Shown: positions 1 to 5,568, numbered from the stretch's first letter. The stretch: DNA of 5,900 nucleotides from CAZOLI01 sp964580675 (GCA_964580675.1 CAZOLI010000100.1:1-5900); one strand, 5' to 3'. Program-made: numbers and translations. Notes: generated from the letters alone by a model not told the origin.

Positions 1-61
1 ATTTCTGTAGGAATCCAGGGAACGGACAGTGGACCGGTGACCGTCGAGGCCGGTACCGGTG
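1..61. other. Short sequence downstream of mlaD, no feature assigned
   Basis: These bases follow the mlaD stop on the minus strand. They hold a 10-base palindrome CCGGTACCGG (50-59), but no terminator with a T-run and no start codon that could be assigned to a next gene. Confidence 0.5.
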
Positions 62-1843
62 TTAGTTCGCCAGACCAAGAAGGGAGATGAAATTTCGAAT
101 GTCCTGATCCTCGTATTCCAGACCGAGACCGATGTAATACTCTTCGTCGTTTCCGATTCGGTTCACACCGGCATGCAGTCGGCCGAATTGCAGGAACTCC
201 GTCTCGAGACCGGCCCGCCAGAGCATGCCATCCACCTGTTCGTCGAGTTTGTCGTCCTCGACACTGTCGAACGGCTGGCGCCCCTCGACGGAGAATTTCA
301 GGGGGAATCCGGGGGAGAGGTCATAGTCAATTCCCCCTCCCATTTTTCCCTCGATGAGGCCGCCACGGATGGTTAACTTCCGGTCAAAGAATTTTCCCCC
401 GATCTGCATTTCCGCTTCCGTAAGCGTATCGTCGCTGCTGGAATTCTGGCTTTTCTTGAAGGGGAGGGTGGTGTCGGGATGGTCCAGTGAGATGAGGGCA
501 ACTCCCGCTTTCAGAAACTTGTCCTCCCGGGGGAAAATTTTTAGGTATGCCTTGGAGATGCCGTATTTGGAGTCGAGATACTGGCGATTTTCAACGCCGA
601 CGAAGGTGTGGGTTTTCTTTACGGCACCGGTCAGGGATTCAATGCCGGAAAGGGATTCCTCGGCCCGTGTGTACAGTTCGTCGTTGTTCACGAGTTTTCC
701 CAGGGTTCCCTCTCCACGGTTGACTTTTCCGGAGACGTCTCGGATGGACTTCGAGGCTTCCTTCATTTCACTGATAATGGTTTTCAGGTCCTTCCCCATT
801 TCTTCGTCGTGGATGAGGCGTCCGATGGTTCCTTCTCCATCGTTAATTTTGGACGTGATCTGACGGGTGTTGGAGGTGATGGCGTTCAGGTCGTTGTACA
901 CGTCGTCTTCGTTGACGAGTTTGCCGAAGGTGCCCTCGCCCCTGTTGATTTTTTCCATGATGCTTCGGCCCTGGTTCGCCAGCTGTTTAATGTCTTCGGC
1001 GAGTTGTTCATCGTTCACCGCTTTTCCGGCGGCTCCTTTGCCTTTGTTTATTTTTTCGGCAATATCGCTTGCGTCTTTCGCGAAGGAGGAGAGCTGGTTG
1101 TACAGTTTGTCGTCGCGCATCAGTTTCCCCATTGTGCCCTCTCCTTTGTTGACCTGGTCCGTCATTTCCCTGATGTTTGCGGAGGCTTTTTTGAACTCCT
1201 CCAGGGCACCGGAAATTTTCTTGTACAGTTCCTCTCCGGTGACCATTTTGCCGAGCGTTCCTTCTCCTTCCTCCACTTTTCCGGCGACGTTTTGCAGGGA
1301 CGCGGCGGTTTTGTTCAGGGAGTCCACGAGTTCGGAGAGTTTGTTCCGGTTTTCGGAGAACCATTCCCCGACGGCGGCCATACCTCCTTTTTGGCCTGTG
1401 CCGAAATTGGGTCCGTCGAAGTTGATGGGGGCCGCCATCGGATGGCCTTCGGGGGCACGCTCGACGGAGATGACGGTCCCGCCGAGAACGGAACTACTCT
1501 GCACCTGGATCAGGTATTTTTCGTCCAACTTCTTCTCGAGTTCCTCCTGTTTCCCTTTCAGGGCCACCGTTACCCGGACTCTGTATTCCTTCCGGCTGCT
1601 GCCGGGAACGTCCTCCGGCGAGATTAACTGAATGGAGCGAACCTTCCCCTTTTTTACGCCGAGTATTTTTACGGGATCTCCTTCTCGTACATTTTGCACG
1701 GAGGGGAAGTAGAGGGTAAGATCGGTCTGGCTGGAAATGAGCGTTAACTGCTGGGTTCCAAACGTGAGCCCGAGAAGAACCACCAGGGCGATGAAGAAGA
1801 TCAATCCAATTTTCCAGTAAGATGAGGAGGAGGACTCTTCCAT
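62..1843 (-). CDS. mlaD: MlaD-like MCE-domain protein with long repeat region and beta-rich C-terminus
   Basis: This 593-residue protein is the substrate-binding MCE component of an Mla-type lipid transporter, anchored in the inner membrane and projecting into the periplasm. Residues 1-9 are a short Ser-rich cytosolic tail, and residues about 10-29 form one hydrophobic anchor (WKIGLIFF...). Residues about 39-128 are the MCE domain, with the typical LGVKKGKV segment (61-68) and the SSSVLGGT pore-loop region (116-123). Residues about 160-410 are mostly predicted helix, broken by six GEGTxGKL motifs. Residues about 411-593 are rich in short alternating beta strands. E. coli MlaD is only about 180 residues, so this is a long-form MCE protein. 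The ATG lies 4 bases after the mlaF stop, with no Shine-Dalgarno, which suggests translational coupling. The family call is secure. An outer-membrane role for the C-terminus is inference. Confidence 0.93.
   Translation of the reverse strand: MEESSSSSYWKIGLIFFIALVVLLGLTFGTQQLTLISSQTDLTLYFPSVQNVREGDPVKILGVKKGKVRSIQLISPEDVPGSSRKEYRVRVTVALKGKQEELEKKLDEKYLIQVQSSSVLGGTVISVERAPEGHPMAAPINFDGPNFGTGQKGGMAAVGEWFSENRNKLSELVDSLNKTAASLQNVAGKVEEGEGTLGKMVTGEELYKKISGALEEFKKASANIREMTDQVNKGEGTMGKLMRDDKLYNQLSSFAKDASDIAEKINKGKGAAGKAVNDEQLAEDIKQLANQGRSIMEKINRGEGTFGKLVNEDDVYNDLNAITSNTRQITSKINDGEGTIGRLIHDEEMGKDLKTIISEMKEASKSIRDVSGKVNRGEGTLGKLVNNDELYTRAEESLSGIESLTGAVKKTHTFVGVENRQYLDSKYGISKAYLKIFPREDKFLKAGVALISLDHPDTTLPFKKSQNSSSDDTLTEAEMQIGGKFFDRKLTIRGGLIEGKMGGGIDYDLSPGFPLKFSVEGRQPFDSVEDDKLDEQVDGMLWRAGLETEFLQFGRLHAGVNRIGNDEEYYIGLGLEYEDQDIRNFISLLGLAN
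644..1267 (-). repeat. Six GEGTxGKL repeats within MlaD (residues 193-400)
   Basis: The motif GEGTxGKL begins at residues 193, 234, 268, 302, 336 and 377 of MlaD. The third copy is degenerate (GKGAAGKA). Start-to-start distances are 41, 34, 34, 34 and 41 residues. The motif is usually followed after two or three residues by an acidic D/E-rich stretch with a Tyr or Leu (for example DDKLYNQL, EDDVYNDL, NDELYTRA), then a helix ending in KVN or KIN. The long units carry exactly seven extra residues in the helical part. At the DNA level the copies are strongly diverged, so the repeats are old and not recent duplications. Confidence 0.9.
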
Positions 1844-1847
1844 GGGG

Positions 1848-2633
1848 TTATGCGGAGGGTTCGACCTCCGGTACGGGAACGGTTTCTTCTTCGCCGTAAA
1901 CGAATTGTCGGACTTCGGGGTCGGTGGATTCCAGGAACTCCACCGGTGTGCCCGTGGCTTTTATCTTTCCTTCCTTGAGCATGGCAAAACGATCCCCCAC
2001 ACGCAGGGCACTCGGTATGTCGTGCGTAACCACGATGGAGGTGGTGTCAAGTTTGTTCTGCAAACGAAGGATTAAACTGTTGATGCGGTTGGCCATAATC
2101 GGATCCAGTCCATGCGTTGGTTCGTCGTACAGAATAATGTCCGGGTTCTGAACGATCACACGGGCCAGCGCAACCCGTTTCCGCATCCCACCGCTGAGGA
2201 CGTCCGGCATGGTGTTTCGGAGTCCGCTCAGTCCCACCATTTCCAGTTTCTCGTCGATGCGCCGATCAATTTCGTCCGGGCCGAGGTCCGTGTGTTCACG
2301 AAGGGGAAGAGCAATGTTATCACGAACGGACATCGAGGCCAGAAGAGCCCCGCCCTGAAAGAGGTATCCAACCCGTTCCCGGACCTCGCCCAGTTCCTCG
2401 TCCGAGAGATCGGCCACGTGGTCCCCGAACACGTATACGTCGCCACGGTCCGGTCGGAGCAACCGGACGATGTGTTTCAGGGTCACGCTTTTACCGGTGC
2501 CGGACTGGCCGATGACAACCATGGTTTCGCCCCGGTACACCTGGAGGGAGACACCGGATAAGACCTGGTTGTCCCCAAACGCTTTGTGGACGTCGTCAAG
2601 TTCGACAACCACTTCTTTTTGTTCTTCGTTCAT
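1848..2633 (-). CDS. mlaF: MlaF-like ATP-binding protein of phospholipid ABC transporter
   Basis: This 261-residue cytosolic ATPase drives the MlaE permease. All ABC motifs are intact: Walker A GQSGTGKS (42-49), Q-loop Gln93, signature LSGGM followed by RKR (146-153), Walker B IILYDEP (166-172, catalytic Glu171), D-loop GLD (175-177) and switch His204. LSGGMRKRVALAR and DEPTxGLDP are the form usual in the MlaF/Ttg2A family, rather than LSGGQ of general importers. The ATG is the only possible start nearby: an in-frame TGA lies 24 bases upstream with no other start codon between. A weak GGAA sits about 9 bases before it. The C-terminus ends in an acidic, Pro-rich tail (GEEETVPVPEVEPSA) after the family's VRQFVYG element. 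No MlaB (STAS) partner is encoded in the window. Confidence 0.95.
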   Translation of the reverse strand: MNEEQKEVVVELDDVHKAFGDNQVLSGVSLQVYRGETMVVIGQSGTGKSVTLKHIVRLLRPDRGDVYVFGDHVADLSDEELGEVRERVGYLFQGGALLASMSVRDNIALPLREHTDLGPDEIDRRIDEKLEMVGLSGLRNTMPDVLSGGMRKRVALARVIVQNPDIILYDEPTHGLDPIMANRINSLILRLQNKLDTTSIVVTHDIPSALRVGDRFAMLKEGKIKATGTPVEFLESTDPEVRQFVYGEEETVPVPEVEPSA

Positions 2634-2670
2634 CGGGATTGTTTCCGAACGTACTCAAGTGATTCGGGCA

Positions 2671-3444
2671 TCAGCTGCCGAAAAACATCCAGCCGATAAA
2701 ATAATTGAAGATAATGATGTAGAGCATGCCGATTACGACCGATCGCATCGTGACGTTTCCGACGCCTCTTGCACCGTGACGGGCCTGAAACCCCTGGTAG
2801 CAGCCAACAATGCCGATGGTTCCGCCGAACACGACGGACTTGACCAGGCCAACGTAAATATCGTTCAGTTCCAGGAACGCCTTTACGTCCTCGATGTAAA
2901 CGGCCATGTCTACGTTCATGACACCGGAGGAAACGAATCCACCTCCAATGATGCCGATGAGGTCCGCGTAAATTGTCAGGGCCGGAACCACGAGGAGCAT
3001 GGTCAGGATCCGGGGCATCACGAGAAACCGATCCGGCGGAATAGACATAATTTTTAGTGCCGATATTTCTTCGGAGACATTCATGGTACCGATTTCCGAT
3101 GCCAGTTTCGAACCAAGCAATCCGGCAAGAATAATGCCGGTCATGACCGGTCCCATCTCGCGGCACATGGCGATGGCCACCATCCGGCCGATGTTGGATT
3201 CCATGCCGTAGGTCATCATTTCCCGGCCGAGCTGTAAGGCCAGAACCGCACCGCTGAAAAAACTCACGATCAGGACCACCGGCATCCCCCCGAGGGCCGA
3301 GGTCTGCAACTGGCGGCCGATCTCCCTTCGCATTCGCCAGGCGGAGTGGGGGATCCAGAGCAAAGAACTTAACAGGAGGGAGAGGGCTTCTCCAACGCCG
3401 TGAAACCAGTTTTCCAGTGTTTTGATCAGTGTGGAGTAGGTCAC
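2671..3444 (-). CDS. mlaE: MlaE-like permease of phospholipid ABC transporter
   Basis: This is a 257-residue inner-membrane permease of the MlaE family, which with MlaF and a ring of MlaD moves phospholipid between the inner membrane and the periplasm. The family hallmark is residues about 95-145: REMGPVMTGIILAGLLGSKL, then ASEIGTMNVSEEISALKIM and PPDRFLVMPRIL. It matches the conserved RElGPvlTalivAGrvGs and ELGTMkVtEqiDAL core. Hydrophobic segments lie at about 54-72, 97-112, 145-175, 200-215 and 234-254. The C-terminal GVGNVTMRSVV element (227-237) corresponds to the usual GVGxATTRAVV. The start is GTG, forming a 4-base GTGA overlap with the nadD stop. No Shine-Dalgarno precedes it, so it probably depends on coupling to nadD translation. 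Confidence 0.95.
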   Translation of the reverse strand: MTYSTLIKTLENWFHGVGEALSLLLSSLLWIPHSAWRMRREIGRQLQTSALGGMPVVLIVSFFSGAVLALQLGREMMTYGMESNIGRMVAIAMCREMGPVMTGIILAGLLGSKLASEIGTMNVSEEISALKIMSIPPDRFLVMPRILTMLLVVPALTIYADLIGIIGGGFVSSGVMNVDMAVYIEDVKAFLELNDIYVGLVKSVVFGGTIGIVGCYQGFQARHGARGVGNVTMRSVVIGMLYIIIFNYFIGWMFFGS

Positions 3445-4079
3445 AGGGACTGCCGTTCTCGATAGAGATCGTTTTCCTCTACGTACTCGGCCACCTCGTC
3501 CGGCATCAGGAATTTGATCGGTTTGTTTTCCTTGAACCGCCGCCGTATCAGGGAGGAGGAAACGTAGAACTGGGGGCTGTCCTCCTCCTGAAACACGAGT
3601 CGTTCCATGCCCTTTTCCCGGATAATTTCCTTTGTGCCGGAGGGAACTTTCTTCGGGTTTTCGTCCCGACGTGCAACGAAGAGTTTGGCGAGGTCGAGAA
3701 TTTCGTCCGGTTTCTTCCAGGTGTGAAATTCTTTCAGATTGTCCGAACCGATAATGAAATGCAGGTTCCAGTCGTCGTGCCGGTCCTTCAGTTCCCGTAA
3801 CGTCTCCACCGTGTACGACGGGCCTTCCCGGTTCAGTTCCATCGTGTTTACCTGAAGGTACGGAACCTCTTTTATGGCCAGCTCGACCATAAGGAGCCGT
3901 TCCTGAGGAGAAGTGACATCGCGGTCCTCTTCGCGTGGTGAGGTTCGGTACGGGATCAACAGGACCCGCTCGAGGTCACACTGCAAACGAGCTTCCTGAG
4001 CAATGAGGAGATGACCCCAGTGCGCCGGATCAAAGTTGCCGCCAAGAACGCCAACGTTAAACGTTTTTCCTATGGGCAT
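3441..4079 (-). CDS. nadD: Nicotinate-nucleotide adenylyltransferase (NaMN to NaAD)
   Basis: This 212-residue cytosolic enzyme joins nicotinate mononucleotide and ATP to give deamido-NAD, the shared late step of NAD synthesis. The nucleotidyltransferase signature GGNFDPAHWGH is at residues 13-23 with His20 and His23. GPSYTVETL (86-94), GSDNL (111-115) with Trp121, and the C-terminal SSSLIR (174-179, equivalent to the usual ISSTxIR phosphate-binding motif) are all present and correctly spaced, and length is normal. One oddity: the usual PPHK after the second strand is replaced by TSPREED (46-52). The ATG at 4079 is the only start, since the in-frame upstream sequence reaches a TAA without another start codon. 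GGTGA lies 7 bases before it, the best ribosome site in the window. It is the first visible gene of the operon and overlaps mlaE. Confidence 0.94.
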   Translation of the reverse strand: MPIGKTFNVGVLGGNFDPAHWGHLLIAQEARLQCDLERVLLIPYRTSPREEDRDVTSPQERLLMVELAIKEVPYLQVNTMELNREGPSYTVETLRELKDRHDDWNLHFIIGSDNLKEFHTWKKPDEILDLAKLFVARRDENPKKVPSGTKEIIREKGMERLVFQEEDSPQFYVSSSLIRRRFKENKPIKFLMPDEVAEYVEENDLYRERQSL

Positions 4080-4149
4080 GATATGTTCACCAAACGAGTG
4101 GTATGGGGAGGTCCGAGTGGATGATGGTTCTATTTTTTAGATGTGGTGT

Positions 4150-4179
4150 ATTTAACAGGGAAAACCCCGGTAATTTCAA
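4150..4179 (-). promoter_or_regulatory. Candidate sigma-70-like promoter for the nadD-mlaEFD operon
   Basis: On the minus strand, TTGAAA (plus 4174-4179) is followed after 18 bases by TTAAAT (plus 4150-4155). This matches 5 of 6 and 4 of 6 bases of the -35 and -10 consensus and would give a leader of roughly 65 bases before the nadD ATG. No Bacteroidota-type TAnnTTTG was seen nearby. The match is modest and could be chance in an AT-richer stretch. Confidence 0.3.
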
Positions 4180-4210
4180 CCAATCTGGACACGAAACAAT
4201 CGTTAAAAAA

Positions 4211-4238
4211 TTCGAAACCCGAAATAAGAAATACGAGA
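4211..4238. repeat. Degenerate heptamer array, consensus NNMGARA, 4 units
   Basis: Four in-phase heptamers (TTCGAAA, CCCGAAA, TAAGAAA, TACGAGA) run without gaps. A similar pair of TTCGAAA heptamers sits at 5179-5192, on the other side of the transposon unit. Confidence 0.6.
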
Positions 4239-4296
4239 AGAACGGCCGGCGAATTAAACAAGAGCCGGAGCGAAGCGGGCGAAAAATAAAAATTTT

Positions 4297-4323
4297 TGAC
4301 GGGAGGAACGGGATAGACAGGAT
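4297..4323. repeat. Degenerate nonamer array, 3 units
   Basis: Three consecutive nonamers (TGACGGGAG, GAACGGGAT, AGACAGGAT) share the pattern NRACRGGAK. On the other strand this reads as ATCCTGTCT-like units. Only three copies are present, so the call is tentative. Confidence 0.5.
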
Positions 4324-4444
4324 GGTATCACAACCTTCCTTCCCATGCGGTTCATCGTTGTAAAAACAAACAAAGCGACCTCATCAAGACCTTTCGAGCC
4401 CAATTTATCTTTTGAAAAATAAAGTAATTCCTCAACGATGGTGA

Positions 4445-4461
4445 AGGCCCCGTAGGGGCCT
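4445..4461. repeat. Left outer hairpin H3 (7-bp stem, GTA loop)
   Basis: AGGCCCC, GTA, GGGGCCT: a perfect 7-bp stem. It is the counterpart of the right H3 at 5137-5155, with the same 3-base loop length and position but different stem sequence. Confidence 0.8.
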
Positions 4462-4470
4462 AACATAAAA

Positions 4471-4510
4471 GCCCGGGGCAAGACCGCCTCCGGCGGGCGC
4501 AGCCCCGGGG
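4471..4510. repeat. Left nested hairpin H2
   Basis: The outer stem is CCCGGGGC (4472-4479) with GCCCCGGG (4502-4509). The inner stem is CCGCC (4484-4488) with GGCGG (4492-4496) and a 3-base loop. The reverse complement matches the right H2 at 31 of 40 positions without gaps. Confidence 0.85.
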
Positions 4511-4535
4511 AAGAAGCATGAAATCTCATGAATAA

Positions 4536-4557
4536 GCGCCCGGTAAGGGCGCGACAA
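4536..4557. repeat. Left inner REP-like hairpin H1 with TTGT flank
   Basis: GCGCCC (4536-4541) pairs with GGGCGC (4547-4552). On the minus strand it is preceded by TTGTC. The 22-base unit matches 5041-5062 in inverted orientation at 19 of 22 positions. Confidence 0.85.
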
Positions 4558-4586
4558 ACGGTGTCTTCAAATATTCACCAATTATC

Positions 4587-5039
4587 ATGTCTCAATCTCT
4601 TGTTAAAAACCTTTTACACCTCACCTGGAGCACCAAAAATCGCCGTGGGCTGATTACTCAGGAAATCACATCCGATCTGGAAGGATATATGGCGGGAATT
4701 TTCGGCAATTATCATTCCCCTGCACTGAAAATTGGTGCGGTGGAGGATCATGTCCATTGTCTGGTGAATCTGTCAAAGAACCATTCCCTAAAGAATGTGA
4801 TCAAAAATGTAAAGGGAAGCTCATCAGAATGGATGAAGAAACAGGGGCCAGAATTTCAACAATTCTACTGGCAAAACGGTTACGCTGCATTTTCGGTTAG
4901 TGAATCCGCCAGACATGATGTTATTCACTACATAGATAACCAGTGGGAATATCACCAGCGTGTTTCATTTCAGGAAGAACTCCGAGAATTTCTGGATCGG
5001 CACAATCTGGAATTCGACGAGGAGCACATCTGGGATTGA
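4587..5039 (+). CDS. REP-associated/IS200-like Y1 transposase (HUH single-strand endonuclease)
   Basis: This 150-residue protein is of the Y1_Tnp (IS200-like) family, which cuts and joins single-stranded DNA at hairpin-marked ends through a 5'-phosphotyrosine intermediate. The metal-binding HUH motif is His55-Val-His57 in EDHVHCLV (53-60). The catalytic Tyr is most likely Tyr115 in HYIDNQWEYH (114-123), the usual YIxNQxxHH helix. Other family landmarks are HLTWSTKNRR (11-20), KGSSSEW (76-82) and FYWQNGYAAFSVS (93-105), and the typical last residues IWD. Length and motifs are complete, so the gene appears intact. No Shine-Dalgarno precedes the ATG. The coding sequence is AT-richer than the neighbouring operon, consistent with separate origin. 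The right H1 hairpin begins two bases after the stop. I infer the RAYT assignment from the inverted hairpin ends; an IS200-like element is the alternative. Confidence 0.92.
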   Translation: MSQSLVKNLLHLTWSTKNRRGLITQEITSDLEGYMAGIFGNYHSPALKIGAVEDHVHCLVNLSKNHSLKNVIKNVKGSSSEWMKKQGPEFQQFYWQNGYAAFSVSESARHDVIHYIDNQWEYHQRVSFQEELREFLDRHNLEFDEEHIWD

Positions 5040-5040
5040 G

Positions 5041-5063
5041 TTGTCGTGCCCTTACAGGGCACG
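5041..5063. repeat. Right inner REP-like hairpin H1 with TTGT flank
   Basis: TTGT (5041-5044) is followed by CGTGCCC (5045-5051), loop TTACA and GGGCACG (5057-5063); one loop T-A pair can extend the stem to 8 bp. There is no T-run after it, so it is unlikely to be an ordinary terminator. Confidence 0.85.
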
Positions 5064-5088
5064 TGGTCGCTATCGTAATCACCTTGTT

Positions 5089-5128
5089 CCCCGGGGCGGC
5101 GTCGGCCCATGGCCTCCTTGCCCCGGGC
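5089..5128. repeat. Right nested hairpin H2
   Basis: The outer stem is CCCGGGGC (5090-5097) with GCCCCGGG (5120-5127). The inner stem is GGCC (5104-5107) with GGCC (5111-5114) around a CAT loop. The outer arms match the left H2; the inner stem differs but still pairs. Confidence 0.85.
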
Positions 5129-5136
5129 TACTTTGT

Positions 5137-5155
5137 CCCGGCCCGTTGGGCCGGG
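5137..5155. repeat. Right outer hairpin H3 (8-bp stem, GTT loop)
   Basis: CCCGGCCC, GTT, GGGCCGGG: a perfect 8-bp stem directly preceded by TTGT (5133-5136). Confidence 0.8.
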
Positions 5156-5239
5156 GATCTACCATTCCCCGACGAAAATTCGAAATTCGAAAAAGGAACG
5201 ACCCGAGACGCCTGATACGCGCCCCCGATGGTTCCTACA

Positions 5240-5295
5240 GCATCAACGCATCAATGCATAAACGAATCAACCAATCAACAAATAAACCCATCAAC
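5240..5295. repeat. Octamer array, 7 units, consensus NMATCAAC
   Basis: Seven consecutive octamers run in perfect phase with no gap. The first is GCATCAAC and the last CCATCAAC. The third base (A) and bases 6-7 (AA) are constant, and the other positions vary slightly. Confidence 0.88.
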
Positions 5296-5303
5296 GTTAA
5301 CTC

Positions 5304-5333
5304 TTGATCTTAATCTTGATCCTGATTTTGATC
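5304..5333. repeat. Hexamer array, composite copy 1
   Basis: Five in-phase hexamers of the type YTNATC (TTGATC, TTAATC, TTGATC, CTGATT, TTGATC). They are followed directly by TTCAAAGGCCG, which appears to be the surviving right half of the hairpin seen in copies 2 and 3. Confidence 0.85.
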
Positions 5334-5341
5334 TTCAAAGG

Positions 5342-5372
5342 CCGCTCCGTCACCGTCGGGGCTCCGGCTTTG
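5342..5372. repeat. 31-base GC-rich core, copy 1
   Basis: This 31-base GC-rich segment, beginning CCGCTCCGTC and ending CTCCGGCTTTG, is repeated without mismatch at 5591-5621, 249 bases downstream. A second identical block, TTTCCCTTCACCCC (5382-5395 and 5631-5644), keeps the same offset. Confidence 0.93.
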
Positions 5373-5414
5373 GGGACAACGTTTCCCTTCACCCCAACGG
5401 AACGATCATACCTT

Positions 5415-5500
5415 ACTCCTTACCCTTCACTCCTAACTCCTTACTCATGACTCCTCACTCAAAACGCTCCTTACTCTTTACACCTTACTCGTAACACATG
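5415..5500. repeat. Heptamer array, composite copy 1, about 12 units
   Basis: Heptamers of consensus ACTCMTN run in phase from 5415 to 5470, slip by two bases (5471-5472), and continue in phase to 5500. The pair ACTCAAA, ACGCTCC at 5457-5470 is repeated nearly identically at the end of the copy 2 array. Confidence 0.88.
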
Positions 5501-5537
5501 ATCGCAAAACGATCGACGCACGACGCCTGCTCCTCTC

Positions 5538-5567
5538 TTGATCATAATCTTGATCTTGATCCTAATC
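5538..5567. repeat. Hexamer array, composite copy 2
   Basis: Five in-phase hexamers (TTGATC, ATAATC, TTGATC, TTGATC, CTAATC), followed by TACGG and the hairpin at 5569. Confidence 0.87.
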
Positions 5568-5568
5568 T

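Larger units (their letters stand above)
4080..4444. other. Intergenic region upstream of nadD, no gene supported
   Basis: About 365 bases lie between the nadD start and the transposon unit, AT-richer than the operon. They hold the candidate nadD promoter, a period-7 array (4211-4238), a period-9 array (4297-4323) and a short GC-rich segment (4263-4281) resembling part of the GC core found at 5342 and 5591. From 4324 to 4444 I see no repeat, RNA or credible coding sequence. Confidence 0.7.
4445..5155 (+). mobile_element. RAYT-like transposon unit with mirror-image three-hairpin ends
   Basis: The unit consists of a Y1/HUH transposase gene bracketed by two inverted copies of a three-hairpin array, each about 115 bases (left 4445-4557, right 5041-5155). 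Reading outward from the gene, each side has hairpin H1, about 25 bases of spacer, nested hairpin H2, about 8-9 bases of spacer, and hairpin H3. H1 matches at 19 of 22 positions and H2 at 31 of 40 between sides, with paired compensatory changes. Classic IS200/IS605 ends carry subterminal hairpins that are not inverted copies of each other. Inverted REP-like ends are instead typical of REP-associated tyrosine transposases. Outer limits are set only by the last hairpins. No target duplication is expected for this enzyme class and none was seen. Confidence 0.8.

Noticed and set aside
50..59. Palindrome CCGGTACCGG just after mlaD as an operator or terminator
   Set aside because: No T-run and no promoter context; a 10-base palindrome alone in GC-rich DNA is weak.
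608..1631. Long plus-strand open frames (up to 339 codons) opposite mlaD
   Set aside because: They are antisense shadows of the repeat-rich mlaD gene, which has clear MCE, anchor and operon evidence.
2470..3057. Plus-strand open frame of 195 codons opposite mlaF and mlaE
   Set aside because: It is antisense to two well-supported ABC transporter genes and spans their junction without any domain.
4348..4440. Inverted repeat CATCGTTG (4348-4355) and CAACGATG (4433-4440)
   Set aside because: Only 8 bases with a 77-base gap and no extension; could easily be chance.
4254..4529. Open frame of 91 codons on the minus strand
   Set aside because: It runs through the left H2 and H3 hairpins and the nonamer array, has no recognisable domain, and its start lies in the spacer between H1 and H2.
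5041..5063. Rho-independent terminator after the transposase gene
   Set aside because: The stem is good but no T-run follows, and its inverted twin lies upstream of the gene, so it is better explained as a transposon end.
5194..5236. Inverted repeat AGGAAC and GTTCCT
   Set aside because: Six bases around a 31-base gap is not significant without other copies.
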